Shown here: piece by piece, positions 20,961 to 34,458 of the stretch
Position numbering within the stretch: position 1 is the first letter of the stretch
Layout: each line of letters opens with the position of its first letter
From: Hedera helix
Taxonomy: Eukaryota; Streptophyta; Magnoliopsida; Apiales; Araliaceae
NCBI GenBank assembly: GCA_947179155.2
Contig: OX359275.1
Location: 42,641,898-42,705,897 of the forward strand
Direction: 5' to 3'
Length of the DNA: 64,000 nucleotides
Position numbers and translations under genes: made by a program
The notes under the pieces: generated by a model
Seen by the model: only the letters and a program-made list of their open reading frames with translations
Database searches by the model: none
What the model was told of the DNA's origin: nothing

Positions 20961-23942
20961 ATGGCGTCTTCTTCAGCTCTCATCACCTCCATTTTCTACT
21001 ACCAACCCAACACTGTTATACGTATGAAACTCCAGAGGCGATACTGCGCATTCCCTTTCAGAAGATTTCTTTCTTCTTCAAAATCCCTTCACCTCACAAC
21101 CACAATCTCATCTCCACGGCCGCCCAAGATCAAGCCCTTCCCTCTCCACATCTCAAGAAATTTATCGTCCTCTCGGTCTAATAATGACCTTCATTTCTTG
21201 AAGAACAGAGAAGAAATCCCAAACCTCCACCACTTCATTGCCCAAGCCGCTATCACCTCTTCCGAACCCCAAGCTGAGTAAGTCATCCCCTTTTCTTCCT
21301 CCTTTTATTTTAGCGCTCTCTCATACACCCTTTACGTTAAATTATATAACCTAATAGCCTGCCATTATTTTGCCCAACTCAAGACATTCTATGATAAACA
21401 TCAAATTTGATTTTGGAAAACTTTAATTTTCTAAAAATAGTTCACTATGAAATTCTATAAATTGGTGTATTCAAACAAGAATTATACGTGAAACTGTTCT
21501 GGCCCATTATCACTAAAATCCTCTTGCCTGATTTCCCCCCTCCAATGCTGCTAGCAGAACTTATAGCTTAATTTGTGTTCGAAGGCCTAAGTGGACACCG
21601 GGAAATCTATGGTATATGAGTACTGCAATACTTGTAAACCTCTCTTTTTTTTCAATGTTTGAAACTGGAGATGTTTGTTTATGATATTATTGGATTAATT
21701 TGTAGTCTGTTGTTTTTAATGGTAGACATTTGTTCCAGTGGCTTATCAAATCTTTCATATGACTCTGATTATATAACTGATGCTTCAAAAACTTTTGATG
21801 CTATGCACAACGTGAGTGTTGCTCAAGAATTTGTGATCGCTGCAAACTAGAATCACAAATTTGCTTTCCTTTTCTTTCTAGCTCTGTATCAGCTTCTGAA
21901 GTGCTTCCCAAAGGTCGTATATATCATGAAACTTATGGATGTCAAATGAATGTCAATGATATGGAGATTGTTTTGTCTGTGATGAAGAAAGCTGGATATA
22001 GCGAACTTGTGGAGGTCCCTGAGAGCGCAGAGATAATTTTTATCAATACTTGTGCTATCAGGGACAATGCGGAACAAAAGGTATGGCAGAGGCTTAATTA
22101 TTTTTGGTTTTTGAAGAGGCACTGGAAGAGCAATGTTGCTATTGGAAGGTCAGAGTCCTTGCATCCTCCAAAAGTAGTTGTCTTGGGATGTATGGCTGAG
22201 AGATTAAAAGATAAGATATTAGATGCAGATAAGATGGTCGATGTGGTCTGTGGGCCTGATGCATATCGAGACTTGCCGCGACTTTTGGAAGAGGTTGAAT
22301 ATGGTCAGAAAGGGATCAACACTCTTCTTTCTCTTGAAGAAACTTATGCCGACATTAGTCCAGTTCGTATCTCAAAAAACTCAATAACTGCTTTTGTCTC
22401 TGTGATGAGGGGTTGCAATAATATGTGCTCTTTCTGCATTGTTCCTTTCACTAGAGGCAGAGAGCGGTCTCGTCCTGTGGAATCAATTGTGAAGGAGGTA
22501 GAAGAGCTTTGGAAAGAAGGGGTAAAAGAGGTAACAATTCTTGGTCAGAATGTAAATAGCTACAATGACGCATCTGTGGTTGAAGAAATTGAACCAGGAG
22601 TCAATTGGAAACTAAGTGAAGGCTTTTCCAGTATATCCAAAGTGAAAAAAATGGGTTTACGCTTTGCTGATCTTTTGGATAGACTTTCAACAGAATTTCC
22701 AGAGATGCGGTTTAGATACACATCCCCACACCCTAAAGATTTTCCAGATGAATTATTGTATATAATGCGAGATAGATATAACATTTGCAAGAACATCCAT
22801 CTGCCTGCACAAACAGGAAGCACGACAGTACTTGAGAGAATGCGAAGAGGATATACACGGGAAGCATACTTGGATCTTGTTCATAAGATACGCGGTATAA
22901 TTCCTGATGTTGGGCTAAGCAGTGATTTCATATGTGGTAAGAGTCTTTATAATAATGTTTTCCAATGATACAGGCCTCCACTTAGTAATTTTTTTTTTAT
23001 TTCAATGTTATAAACGTACGCATAGCCTTGAAAATTAGACAGACTAAAGTATTGTGAGCTATATGACTCTGGAACTTAAAATAAATCTTACTGCTCAATG
23101 TGATAAACTCTTGCTGATCATCTTAGAAACTTTGACACATAATTGGTATAGGCTATTGTTTGTGTTAATCAAGGATAACTGCAGATGCTTTTTATGTTAC
23201 CGTTAAAAAGAACTTGCCTATTTGAAGCAAGGTACCTCCAGAGTGTGTTTAGTCATGATAAAGAAGAAAAAAAAATCTTCTTTCTGCTTTTATTGCCTTC
23301 ATACATAGGACTTGTATGCACATTAACACTTTGGATTAGCCTCTGCCAGAAAATTGACCATTTGTGAAACATAGAACTTGCTCTTGTTTTTTGTACCTCT
23401 AACAAATCTCTAACAAAGTAATCATTTCTACAGGCTTCTGTGGTGAAACAGAGGAAGAACATAAAGACACCCTAAGCCTTGTTAAAGATGTTGGTTATGA
23501 TATGGCATACATGTTTGCATATAGCATGAGAGAGAAAACTCATGCTCATAGAAATTATATTGACGATGTTCCTAGTGATGTAAAGCAAAGAAGGTTGTCA
23601 GAACTTATTGATGCATTCCGTGAGAGTACAGGCAAGTGTTTTGACTCCCAAATTGGTACTGTGCAACTTGTGTTAGTCGAACTGCCCAATAAGAGAGCTC
23701 CCGGCGCAGAGCTCGTTGGGAAAAGTGACAGGGGACACAGAGTATCATTTGTCAAGATGCCAATCCCAGATTGGGCTGATAATGATGGGGAGCGGAATCC
23801 AAGAATTGGTGACTATGTAGAAGTTCGTATATTGAAATCCACAAGAGCAACACTCTTTGGAGAAGCACTTGCTATAACTACATTGAGCTCGTTTTATAAC
23901 ATGATGCAAGAAGAACCTGTGGCCTGTGTAAACAGAACTTGA
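20961..23942 (+). CDS. MiaB/CDK5RAP1-type tRNA methylthiotransferase
   Basis: Radical-SAM enzyme predicted to add a 2-methylthio group to i6A37 in tRNAs that read UNN codons; an organelle location is likely from the Ser/Arg-rich N-terminus. Exons 20961-21277, 21882-22936 and 23434-23942 join in phase to about 626 codons. The N-terminal MTTase domain has the three cluster cysteines C126 (YGCQMNVND), C163 (NTCAIR) and C209 (LGCMAERL). The radical-SAM CxxxCxxC is C284, C288 and C291 (MRGCNNMCSFC). A C-terminal TRAM-like domain covers roughly residues 505-620 (DSQIGTVQLVLVE to YVEVRILKSTRATLFGE). The length suits the eukaryotic CDK5RAP1 group, and from memory it matches Arabidopsis At4g36390 closely. 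At the exon 3/4 junction it reads SDFICGFCGE, where SDFITGFCGE is usual. A possible extra exon lies at 21739-21811 (see that entry). Confidence 0.92.
21739..21811 (+). other. Possible cassette exon in the methylthiotransferase gene
   Basis: A 73-base stretch has a good acceptor (TTCCAG) before it and a strong donor (GTGAGT) after it. After exon 1 it reads on in frame without stops (DGLSNLSYDSDYITDASK, then TFDAMHN). Because 73 is not a multiple of three, including it would put exon 3 out of frame, while splicing exon 1 directly to 21882 keeps the frame. It may be a regulated exon leading to premature stop, an annotation trap, or a real exon with a shifted neighbouring border. Confidence 0.4.
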
Positions 23943-25322
23943 ACTGTAGCTAGTTTTGACGGTTCTATGCTGCCAATTTTTGTTCAATATTAGTTTATCA
24001 AATGCTAATCTTTCTCCTTGTTTGACAATTTAGGGGCACCGTCTTGGTTGGGTTTATTTTACTCGTTGCATAAGAGAAATTTGAGAATAGAATCATAATG
24101 ATATAGTTGGTTGTCCTGTCTTACTGCATCGCAAGCTTGGTAGGTGTGGTTGATTTTAACTAGAGCAATGATCTTGAGTAAATTTTGTTTTGGACTGTAG
24201 CTGGATTTATTGCGATTATGCCTTTGGGTATTACCCAATCTTATTTTATGGTAGAGGGAGGTTTGTGTTTGTCATTTCTAAGTAGCGATTAGGATTGCAC
24301 AGCCTTTGTAGGCAAGGCCTTGCAAAGGTACCTCCGATGGGAGTGTTGCATCTTATTTGAAGTGTTTATACGTTCACTCTTACATAAGATCTTTTTATGT
24401 CTCAAAACAAGAACTCTTTTTGTTCGATTTTATTATGTATTGTTATCAAGAAAAAAAACATTCCCCCAACAGAATGAATATGAAACATAATCAGTTTGAT
24501 ACGAGCAGGAAATCACGTGAAGACAAGAAACTGAACCATGAACGATCAAATAACTCTCGATTCTTTCATAACATGAAATTGAGATATTGGGAAGGTACCC
24601 GAGTAGGAGAAGGACAATAATCTCTCTCAAAAAACCTAGCTATGCAAGTAGTCGACGTCTATTTTTCAATCCAGAATAAGAGGATTATATTATCGAACGG
24701 TAATTTTTATTTTAAGCAACAGGTTCCTACGATTTATTTTGTACAACCCTTTCTAGTTCCAGTTACTCTTGGAAGAAGAACCATATTAAGCATTTTTCAT
24801 TATAGTCACGTACTAAGTTGCTTAATATTGAACCATTAGCAGTTAATCACTAGTACTTAAATATCACTAACAAACGCCATTCCATTCCAAAGCCACCACG
24901 TAGCACGCTTTGTTGTTCTGTTCTTATCATATCCCCTGGGTTTTCAGTTGAAGTCAGGGACCTAACAATTTCATTTCCATTTTGATTAGAGCCCTAACCA
25001 TTTTTATTTTATTTTAAAAAGATTAAAAGAAATTGACAAACACAACTTCTACCTTAGTGGGTTCACAATAATATAGGAGGGTTAGCTTTGCACAAATAGG
25101 CTTTGCTGAGTGCCTCTACGGCATTAAACAGAACAACATAGTCAACATTTGAAAAGCTAACGGAACAAAAAAATGCCTATGGGTTTGCATAGGAATTACA
25201 TGTCTTTTACAATACTATAAGAAAGAGAAACAGCTAGGCTCACTGATCAGATTATTTGGGTCAACAAGATGTTTATATGTAGCACACCAATCCAGCCCAT
25301 GTGTTTGCAAGGAAGAACATAT
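23943..25322. other. Tail-to-tail spacer
   Basis: Contains the likely 3' UTRs of the methylthiotransferase gene (+) and the small mitochondrial-type gene (-). Open frames here, such as 24357-24620, look non-coding. I see no repeat of note. Confidence 0.5.
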
Positions 25323-26945
25323 TTAGGCCGTGGCCATCTTCTTCTTTTCTTCCTCAACCTGCTGCAGCTCTGCTAGTCTTTGAGCCCACGCTCTATCCCT
25401 TGCAACTGCAGCCATCTTACGCTCTACCCTTTTAATGATTTTCTTCCTTTTCGCTTCTTGCACCTGAGCTTTACGTTTCCTTTTCTCAGCCTGTAGTCAA
25501 ACCAGTCCAGATAAAAGGAAAAAAATTACAACCCTTATTAATACAAATGATAACTAAAGGTTTAAAGCACCAAAAGCGGGTTAGCCCAAGAATATGCCAT
25601 ATATACAAAATGCATAGGGAAATAACAAGAAAAGATGGATGCATTCAAGGATATGTAATATATCACTGGAAAGACTACCAGAAAGTTGACATTTCACACA
25701 TAGTTGTAGTGCCAAATGATTACGAAGCTCATGTTGATGCAAATAGATTACTGAGGAGCAACTCAATACATCCTCTTGCTCGAATCCATCTTAACCAAGA
25801 TAAAATATTTCCGAGGTGAGAAATATAGTTTAGTTGTCGTTACTATTTCTAAGGGATATGTTGTCTTATAAATTTATGAACCCTCGATTAAAATATTTAA
25901 ATAATTTAAATTAGCTTCAGTAATCATCCCAAAATTATAAAAATCAAAAATAGTTACATCCCTGATAATCAAATAAAAAACAATACACAATTGGGAATAA
26001 CAATGTAAAAGCAGCTGAATAGAAGGAAGTAAAGCTCAAGAATACACACGCACCATTATAAATGTATGCTTCTGTTTCATTCGTTTTTTCTCATTCCTTC
26101 GTTTGACACTTCCCTGACTGGGCTGGTTTGGAAGAACTGGTTTGCCCGGCTCATATTTAATCCAAGCATATGGTCCTACAATATCAAACCAGCGTTATTA
26201 TGATATGAAAACCATACTACTAAAGCAAAACTAAAATGAAATCATCAAGGGTTTGTTTATGTGCATTAAACCCCTAAAACCCTAATTGTATGCATAGTTC
26301 ACATTTTATTTTAACTAGTACTCGGACACGTTCTACGCGTGTGCAACATAACGTACATGGTTATTAAGAAGTGAATCTATGAGAAAAATAGAGGGACTGC
26401 AAAGCAAAAAGTGGGTGTTACAATTTAACCTCCAATTATAACTTCCACTAACATAACATTCCTTTTAACAATAAGATGTTACCCAGCTTAAAGAATAACT
26501 AAATGCACCTTCTCCTCTCCCTTAAATATATAGGTTTTGAAAACCATAATCATGAGTAGAAAAATGAGAAGCCAAATGGAACCTACTATGGAACATTCAC
26601 TACTAATGAGTAAACAGCTCACGCGCTAGCTATAAACTTGTACAGTGAATAAAATAGAACTGAGATAGAACCTGGGGGTCTCAAGCCGGCTCTTTTCCTA
26701 CGGGGCTTATCAACAGGCCTTCGCTTTGGGAATCGTGTGTCCGTTAAACTGTGTACAAAGGCACTTGATGCTGGAATCCATGGATTGTTACGGCAAAATG
26801 AGCCGAAGAGGAGTTGAGGCTCCAGTACAGGTGACAGAGAGGTGGGTGGCAGAATCTTTCCCAAAGAGAAAGTGGATGTGTTACGGTATGATAATAGGGT
26901 CTTTGATATGGGTCGAATGACATATCTTAGGGCTCCAAAACCCAT
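25323..26945 (-). CDS. Small basic, probably mitochondrial protein
   Basis: Three exons on the minus strand, 26945-26672, 26175-26054 and 25490-25323, join in phase to 187 codons. The N-terminal 60 residues (MGFGALRYVIRPISKTLLSY onward) are basic, hydroxylated and lack acidic residues, as in mitochondrial presequences. A conserved middle follows: TRFPKRRPVDKPRRKRAGLR, then GPYAWIKYEPGKPVLPN. The C-terminal third is a highly charged Lys/Arg/Glu helix (KRRNEKKRMKQKH, then RVERKMAAVARDRAWAQRL). The pattern resembles plant mitochondrial ribosome accessory proteins, and from memory it matches Arabidopsis At3g51010; function is inferred, not shown. A non-coding first exon probably ends at 27855 (CTCAG|GTCTAG), with a 5'UTR intron of about 0.9 kb down to about 26973. 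Confidence 0.8.
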
Positions 26946-29900
26946 TTTTTACTCTCAGATGAGCGGGCTTCTGCTGAATGCTCAAAAATTTGTATTTAGG
27001 AAAGCAAAACAGAGGCAAAGATGAAAGCAAACAAAACAACTAGTACTTTGGTCAATGTTGCCAGCAAAATACAAATTGCAACAACAGTATTCCGATCACA
27101 AAATCAAATGCCAAATATCTATAAGCAAATACATTACTGCTTTTACTTTGTTCCTCGTTACGAAACAGAATATATCACAAGCATAACCAATACTGAAAAA
27201 TGAGAATTTGTGGGAAATGACTCTAAGTCCATTCACAACATCAATGAGTCATACATCAGCCGAAAGTGGACCCCTTTTTTCTTTTTAATTCTCAAAATAA
27301 GAGATAATTAAAGAATTTAAATAATATTTGCCAAGCACAAAAGAAAAAAACAACACCAATAAACAGTCACACGAGATTCACTTGATCTTCAATGGACAAC
27401 ACCAACCAAGAAAAAACTATACCCCCACCATATCACAAAAGAATCCCATTTGTGAAATTTACAAATTTTAAGGATATTTTTTGCTCCATATTTAAAGATT
27501 TAGTTTCGTAGTGATGGTATGTTGCGTTATTTTACACTACCATGAAAAAATGGGATTTTTTTTGGAACAATAAATTTGGAAAATAGGACTCTTATTGAGG
27601 AGCAGAGGCCATAATATTCGGATTCCAGTATTCAATTGGATTTCACTACATTGCATTTAGATCATTAGCAGTACTTAACTATAAAATCGAGGGATAGTTA
27701 TCTATGACCAAGTTCCAGAATGAAGAACAAAGATACTAAAGAATAAAGTATAATTAGCCGATGCAATAAAACTTTTCCCGTATATTTTTCAATAAAAAGA
27801 AATCAATTTCCTAAACAAAGGATTAAGAAAACAATAGAGCAAATAGGACTAGACCTGAGCTGGACGGCTGCTGAGATAATGCGTCGTCCACGGCGAAGAG
27901 AAACGATGAAGAAGATTCGGGACATGGGTTAGTAAAGTACCACTATAACGGGTCAATAAAAGGTCCGAATCCGTCCGGTTATCACGGTCTGGATTATAAG
28001 CGCGATGTATGTTTAAAATAATAATAATTATCCTGTTTAACTTGTAATCTTTGAGTTGCAATGTGAGGTTATTTTAATTTTTAAAATAATAATTTATACT
28101 TATAATATTAACTATTATATTAAAAAATTTAATATTTTCATAAAATCAAATAAGACCCACTTATAAAAATATCAAATTAACATGTAAAAATATTATTTTT
28201 TTTATATTAATAAAGTAAAATAAATTAACATTTATTTTAAAATTATGAAAATCGATTTTAAAAAATTAAATGAAACCATTTTATCGAAAACTCTTAAGTT
28301 TTACAAATTTGTGTTCAATTAAAGCTTCTTCATTTATAAAATAAAAAATCATTTATCTTAATAATAATTTATTATAATTTAAAACTAAATGAAGTTTCAT
28401 TATCTTTTTAAGATGATTGACTGACCAAATCAAAAGCTTTAAAAGTTTGAAATCATGATAATGTGTTAATATTAAATATATAAAAAATCGCTATTATTCA
28501 AGAGGGAGGGACGTAGTTCTATTAACATAAATTAAGGGCAATTTTTTCTTGTTAAAAAGCAAAAGAACATGTAACACCAGGAAAAGAAAAGAGGCCCACT
28601 CCCACGGGCCAACTGAAGTAGCCTGGCCCAAAATACGACTTCGGCCATCCTTTCTCCCGAGTCTCATATTGTTTTTTAAACGGGACTCTCTTTCCGTATT
28701 TCAAAATTTTAGGCACCTAATTAGCTTCGACCACGAAAAAGTCCTCCTGTCGGCATCCGAACAAACAAATTTGGGCCTCCTGGAACTATTTATTCATCAT
28801 ACATGCATTGACATGAGTTGGGCTAGCTTATATGGTCCCATGGATTTAATTAACAAACTAGGACAAAAACTACATATACGCAGCCTTCATTTAGACGTTA
28901 AGGAGTTTTCTAATTTGGACAACATGCTAGTAATATATGTGTGGTCAGTGTGGTGCTATGATAGATATATAGGAACCCTAGGAAACCTTGTTATATGGTA
29001 ATAAAATGGAGGATGATAAGACGTGAAAATGAAGTCAAACATGATACTTTTGGGGGCGTGCAAGTGCAATCCCCAAATGAGTCGGGAGGGAGGGATTCCT
29101 TCCTTTTCTTTTGCCGACGCTTGGGCATGCATGTACCACACTCAAATAAATATCGAAATGCATTTGGTTACACCATTTGGAGGATGAAATGATTGAAGGT
29201 TTGAAAAGAAGTTGTAATTACATGGTACCAAGTCAAAGGAATCAAATCCTCTTGGCCTCACTCGACCATATTATAGGATCCAACACAACACAGATTCTCT
29301 CTCTCTCTCTCTTGTACTGCTACTTTGCTCTTCTTTTTCTTTTTCTTTTTCTTTTTCAGTATATATATATATATAAACTCAGACACGTTTCTCCAACTTG
29401 ATTATATATGCTCTGCTTTACTGATTTATTCGTTAAGGTTGGGTGCTATCTCAAATGTAACTGTAAATATCTCGTTAATGAAATTTTCCATTCAATAAAA
29501 AATTATCTAGACCGATTATTTTTTATAGATAAATCAATCTAAGTGCTCAATAAAATAAAAAAACCCAATAATATTATCATGATACTATCATAGTTTTTAA
29601 TGTATTGTACTATTTTTTAATTCAATGAGTTTGGAATTTAGATATTCCCTCCCTTTCATATTATTCAATCGTTGTTAGACTTTTTAAAATTATTTAAGAG
29701 ATTTTTAAATTCACATGTATTCTTTTGATTTTAATAAATATAATTATAAAAAATTTAAACAATCTAAAAAGTATTACTCTTATTGTTTCATAAATTTTAA
29801 CGAGTCATTTTAATTTTGAGTTTAAAAATATTTCAAATTGACTTTCAAAAGTCAACAATAATCAAATAATTTAAAACATATAGAATATTATATTTACAAA

Positions 29901-29967
29901 TTAAATAATACATATTTATATAAAAAAAATGTCTAAAAAAACACTAAAATTCTCATGTACATTTAGG

Positions 29968-31323
29968 GGAGTGTATTTAATTAAGACTTTTAAAAACTTT
30001 TAAAGACTCTTTTTAAGTGACAGATTTTTGTAGAGTTTGTTGACTTTTAATGACTTTAAAGACTTTTAAAATGACTTTTAAAGACTCCATAAAATAAGTG
30101 ACACACTTTTATAGACTTTTTACTAAAGACTTTGATAGACTTTTTACTAAAGACTTTGATAGACTTTTTACTAAAGATTTTGATAGACTTTTATATACTT
30201 TTAATATATCTTGTAACTTATATCATTAAGCATTTTGTTGAAGAGGTCGGACAATATGCTTTGAAAAAAACTATAGAAATGATGAACTGGATAGATTGGT
30301 TTGGTCTGGAAGCATCCCCATCTTTACACCTTTGACATAATAAAGTATCACATAACCCAATGATCACAAATGGATAAAAAATTAAGGGGATAACTGATTT
30401 AGAGAAAATTACACACTGCCTTATAATGGAAAAAGTTTATAAACCCATAGAACTTTAAAATTTTCTATTATTTTTTTACTGCTAGTACATAAATGTTGTA
30501 ATTACAATTTTAACTCAACAACATAAAATGACATTCGCAACCAAATAAAAGGAGAGGTTATTCATGAAAATTCTCCATAGAAACAGTTACTAAAATGCGA
30601 ACAATTCTATTAGATAGTTTACTTAGTATATCATTATTTATCAAAAAATTTATAAGAGGTATTTTCAAATCATTAGTATAAATGACACCCAAAATATATT
30701 AAATCAACACTAACATGTAAATTTACACATCTGATGAGGATAAATTATGCTATATTTTTATTCCCTAAATGCTAAGTTTTTGTAATTATTTTGTACTTAA
30801 ATGTATTAATATTTATTTTAATTTGGTTTTGATATATTTTGTGAGTTTTCAATTAATTTATATTATTTTATATTATTTTTATTTGTTAGTTTTTAAGTAT
30901 TTTTATTATTTTAGAAAAATTATTTATTATTATGTGTTTTTATTAATTTTATTTGTATTAATTTTATATTATTTTCATCTTCTCCCTTTCTCAAATATTT
31001 GAAAGTTTTTTGCAAATATTTGGAAGTCTTTGGGCATGAGGTCAGACTTTGAAAAACTTTGAATATGAATAAATCTTGTTTTAAAGTCTATCAAACTTCA
31101 CCATTTGATAGAAATCTTTAAAATCTATGACTTTTTGAATATCGAAATACTTTTATAGACTTTGTAAAAGTTTTAATTCAATATCACATAACTTTTAAAG
31201 ACATTAGAAAAGTTATAATTGAATACCACTAAACTTTTATAAACTCTTTAAATGTCTTGATTGAATATAATTAAATTTTTAAAATCTTTATAAATTCTTA
31301 CAAATCCTAATTAAATACACTCC
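29968..31323. mobile_element. Non-autonomous TIR element, about 1.36 kb
   Basis: The ends are inverted copies: GGAGTGTATTTAATTA at 29968-29983 and TAATTAAATACACTCC at 31308-31323. Subterminal DNA on both sides is packed with ACTTTTAAAGACTTTT-like words. A 24-base unit (ATAGACTTTTTACTAAAGAC plus TTTG) is repeated three times at 30111-30182. No transposase frame is present. I could not fix the target duplication, so superfamily (Mutator-like or hAT) is open. Confidence 0.6.
30111..30182. repeat. Three 24-bp tandem units
   Basis: Three consecutive 24-base units (30111-30134, 30135-30158, 30159-30182) near the left end of the TIR element; the third has one substitution (AAAGATTTTG). Subterminal tandem motifs of this sort are often transposase binding sites. 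Confidence 0.8.
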
Positions 31324-31730
31324 ATTAACTTTCAAATACTCCAAATGAGACATACACTCTAGCTTTTACGCGGGGGTTATGAGTTCCTAGCTAGATAACG
31401 GTAGAAAATTATTCCCAATGTTTTACAAAGAGAATTTTATTCATAAAATTTAAATATGAAATACGTATTATATATATATATTTTTAAATAATAAATACTT
31501 AATTTGATACTAGTGATATCATAATTTCATTATGATAATAGTTTTAAGATGAATAAAACTTTTTTTATGAAACCGGATAAGTATAATCCAACCGTCAGTG
31601 CAGGATCCAGATTCATTAATGCATTATTTTCGCTGATTAATTAATCATTCACGACGTGAACGGAATATAGTGGCTAGACTGCTAGAGTATAAAAAAGATG
31701 GTGACGGTGCTTATTGAATGCCAAGGAAAC

Positions 31731-31754
31731 GGTGACGGTGACGGTGACGGTGAC
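31731..31754. repeat. (GGTGAC)4 hexanucleotide repeat
   Basis: Four perfect GGTGAC units, followed by the degenerate GCTGGC and preceded by another GGTGAC at about 31700. It falls in a locally GC-richer island (31690-31870) within AT-rich DNA, with no supportable gene. Confidence 0.85.
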
Positions 31755-34310
31755 GCTGGCGGCAATTAAGCAAGGGGCCAAGGGCACATGTACCGCGCTT
31801 TTTCGTTGGGGTCCCACCCATCCCAATTATCATACTCTAACAACGACCGTTCTCCTTCCGGCATCACGTGTCAAAGTGTACGTAATAACCTCACACCATC
31901 TTCACTTTTTTGGTATTACATAAATAATCCAAATGTATAAATATTAAAAAACATACTTTTTATTTTATAATTATCTTTAAAAATAAATATCGTTAATGTA
32001 AGTGTAGTCCCTTAATAATAGAAATTTGATGACAAAATTAAAGATATTATAACATTTTATTGTGATATATAAGAGGACTCTTTGACAAATAATTTTTTTT
32101 TGGGGGAACATTCAAACAGATGGGATATTATTTAAAAATAGTATTAAAAAATTAAATAATCTAAATTATATATTTTCTCTACCTTAATATATACTAGTAT
32201 TTGTGGCAGGTATCATGTGCGTGTAATTAAAATAATTTAAATAAGAGTTGTAAAATATGAGATAAATTTTAGGGTTAAAGAATGAGAGAGAGACACAAAA
32301 TTTCAAAAAAATAGTTAAATTTTTTACTCTCCCTTAATATATAGATATAGTAAAAAGTATCTTAAATCGAGGTCACTTTCAATTTAAAATCGTTTTATTG
32401 TCAATTTATTACTTTGTGACTTTTGCAGACTATGATTTGTATTTTCATATTCTATTATCTATTTTTTATAGATATTGAATTTTTAGAGATATAATATATT
32501 TTTGCCTTTAAAAAAATAATATAATAGTATGAATGTAATAAGCATATAAAAATATGAGATTATATAAAATTTTATTTAATTTATGACATTGAAATATTAT
32601 TTATATATATATATATATATATATTTCTGACTAGTGCAATCAGCCTTGAGATGTTCAAATCATTCTTCCTTCGTCGTCCATTAAAACAACGTAACCTTTC
32701 CCTTTCCATATTCTCATAAAATACATAATATAACTAACTTGTTACTCATTCGTACGAGAGACGTGGCCAACATACACTCCAAGATTTCAATATGATCAAC
32801 CAAAAGGGCATTGTCCGACCAAAAACTCTAAATGAACATATTTATTAGATATAAAAATAAAATATTTATTATTTTGTCAAAATAAATAAATACTACAAGT
32901 CACCAATCAATATATGTAACAAAAGGCGGTGATATTTAGATAAGAAAGGGGCCAACGGCACCTAATACTCCCTTCCCTACTCATTTGACTTTTCTTGCAT
33001 ATTAAAATTAGGTTGTTGCGATTAATTAAGTAAAATTAATTATATTAGAGTAAATATATATTTAATAATAATTTAATAATTATTTTAATAATATTTAAAT
33101 TTTTAAACGGCATGCATTACCTTAGTCTATTATTTTTTCTTTGACGATATTAATTGTTTAAAATTAATTATAATATATTTATTGTTCATTTTCTTCTTTA
33201 GACTGTTTTAAAATTAAAGTCAAAATTTTAATTTTAAATTATAAAATGACATAAAATTTCTAACTTCATGTTATTTATATTTTAAGTAGATTAAATAATA
33301 TCATGTCAGCAATATATTTAAAAAAATAAATTTAATTTTTCTCTAAAGTCAACATTTTAGAAGCATATTTCTAATTTTAAAATAAAAAAATATTTAGATA
33401 TAATTTATTTATATTTTAGAATTTTTAATATCAAATTCAAGATTAAATTTTTTGTATATTAAAGTCAAAAAAATTAAGTTGAGACTCCGATTCAATTTGT
33501 TTCTTGACAGAGGTGGCAGATGCGTAAAGGGTTGGGTCAACAAGCAATCATACAAAGCATTGCACTTGTCCGACGCCAGATGCCGAAAAATGAGGTGGTC
33601 TTGAGGTATTAATCATTCATGTGTTATCATTTTAGTATTTAAAATAAATTATTTTAATTTAAATATTAAAATAATAATATATAAATAATATAAAATATTA
33701 CGTGATAAATATCTTAAAAATATTTAATAATTTTTCCAAAAAATGACACCATAAATTATTGTTATCTACACTAACGCAAATAATGCACAAGAATAATCTC
33801 TTCAATATATTTGCTCAGCCTTTCCTGAGATCAGATATGCAAGTGTCCGTCGGTAGTGAGAAGACACTTGCATGTCATATCTCATGTGATGCTAAATAAG
33901 GTCACAAAATAATTGAAGTAGAGGCAAAACATGACTTTGAAATGCAACCACCACCGAAGGACTTAATTTTATTTTATTTTATTTTGTAAAGCAGATGGAG
34001 CATCTTTAAATGTATTTATGGAAAACGTATATATTTATTTATCTATATTATAAAGGGAGAGGAGATCCGAAGGACTTAATTAAACCCAGCTAATTCGATC
34101 CATCTAGAATCAGAAGAAGTAGGACGTACTTGGTTATGGTATAGTGTTTGTTTTAGTTGATAAGACAATGGAGACACCCAAATGTGAAAATGATATATAT
34201 GGGGGCAGTACGAAGGGAAAGCAAGGCCAGGCCAGCCTATCTTTTTTTTTATTATTATTATTTTGAAGGAAGGCCAGCCTATCTTCAATTTATGTCTCCA
34301 TGTACGAAAA

Positions 34311-34458
34311 ATTATTCAATATTTTTGGAACATCATCACGTGATGTCTCAAATTAATTATATCTCTTTATTTTAGTGATGTTGTATTACTTATAACCCTG
34401 AATTCAATAAAATAAAGAGATATGATTGATCTGAGACACCATATAAAATCATTGAATA
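34311..34458. repeat. Hairpin repeat
   Basis: The left arm (34311-34374, from ATTATTCAAT to CTCTTTATTTTAG) is an imperfect inverted copy of the right arm (34405-34458, from AATAAAATAAAGAGATAT to ATTGAATAA). The loop is about 30 bases. The size suits a small foldback MITE. No coding content. Confidence 0.6.

Noticed and set aside
28549..29001. 150-codon open frame in the gene-poor region
   Set aside because: Composition is not protein-like, there is no recognisable motif, no promoter or splice context, and it overlaps other random frames.
34206..34285. Duplicated AGGCCAGCCTATCTT as a target duplication around a small insertion
   Set aside because: The intervening sequence is only a T-rich and ATT-repeat tract without element ends; simple local duplication is more likely.
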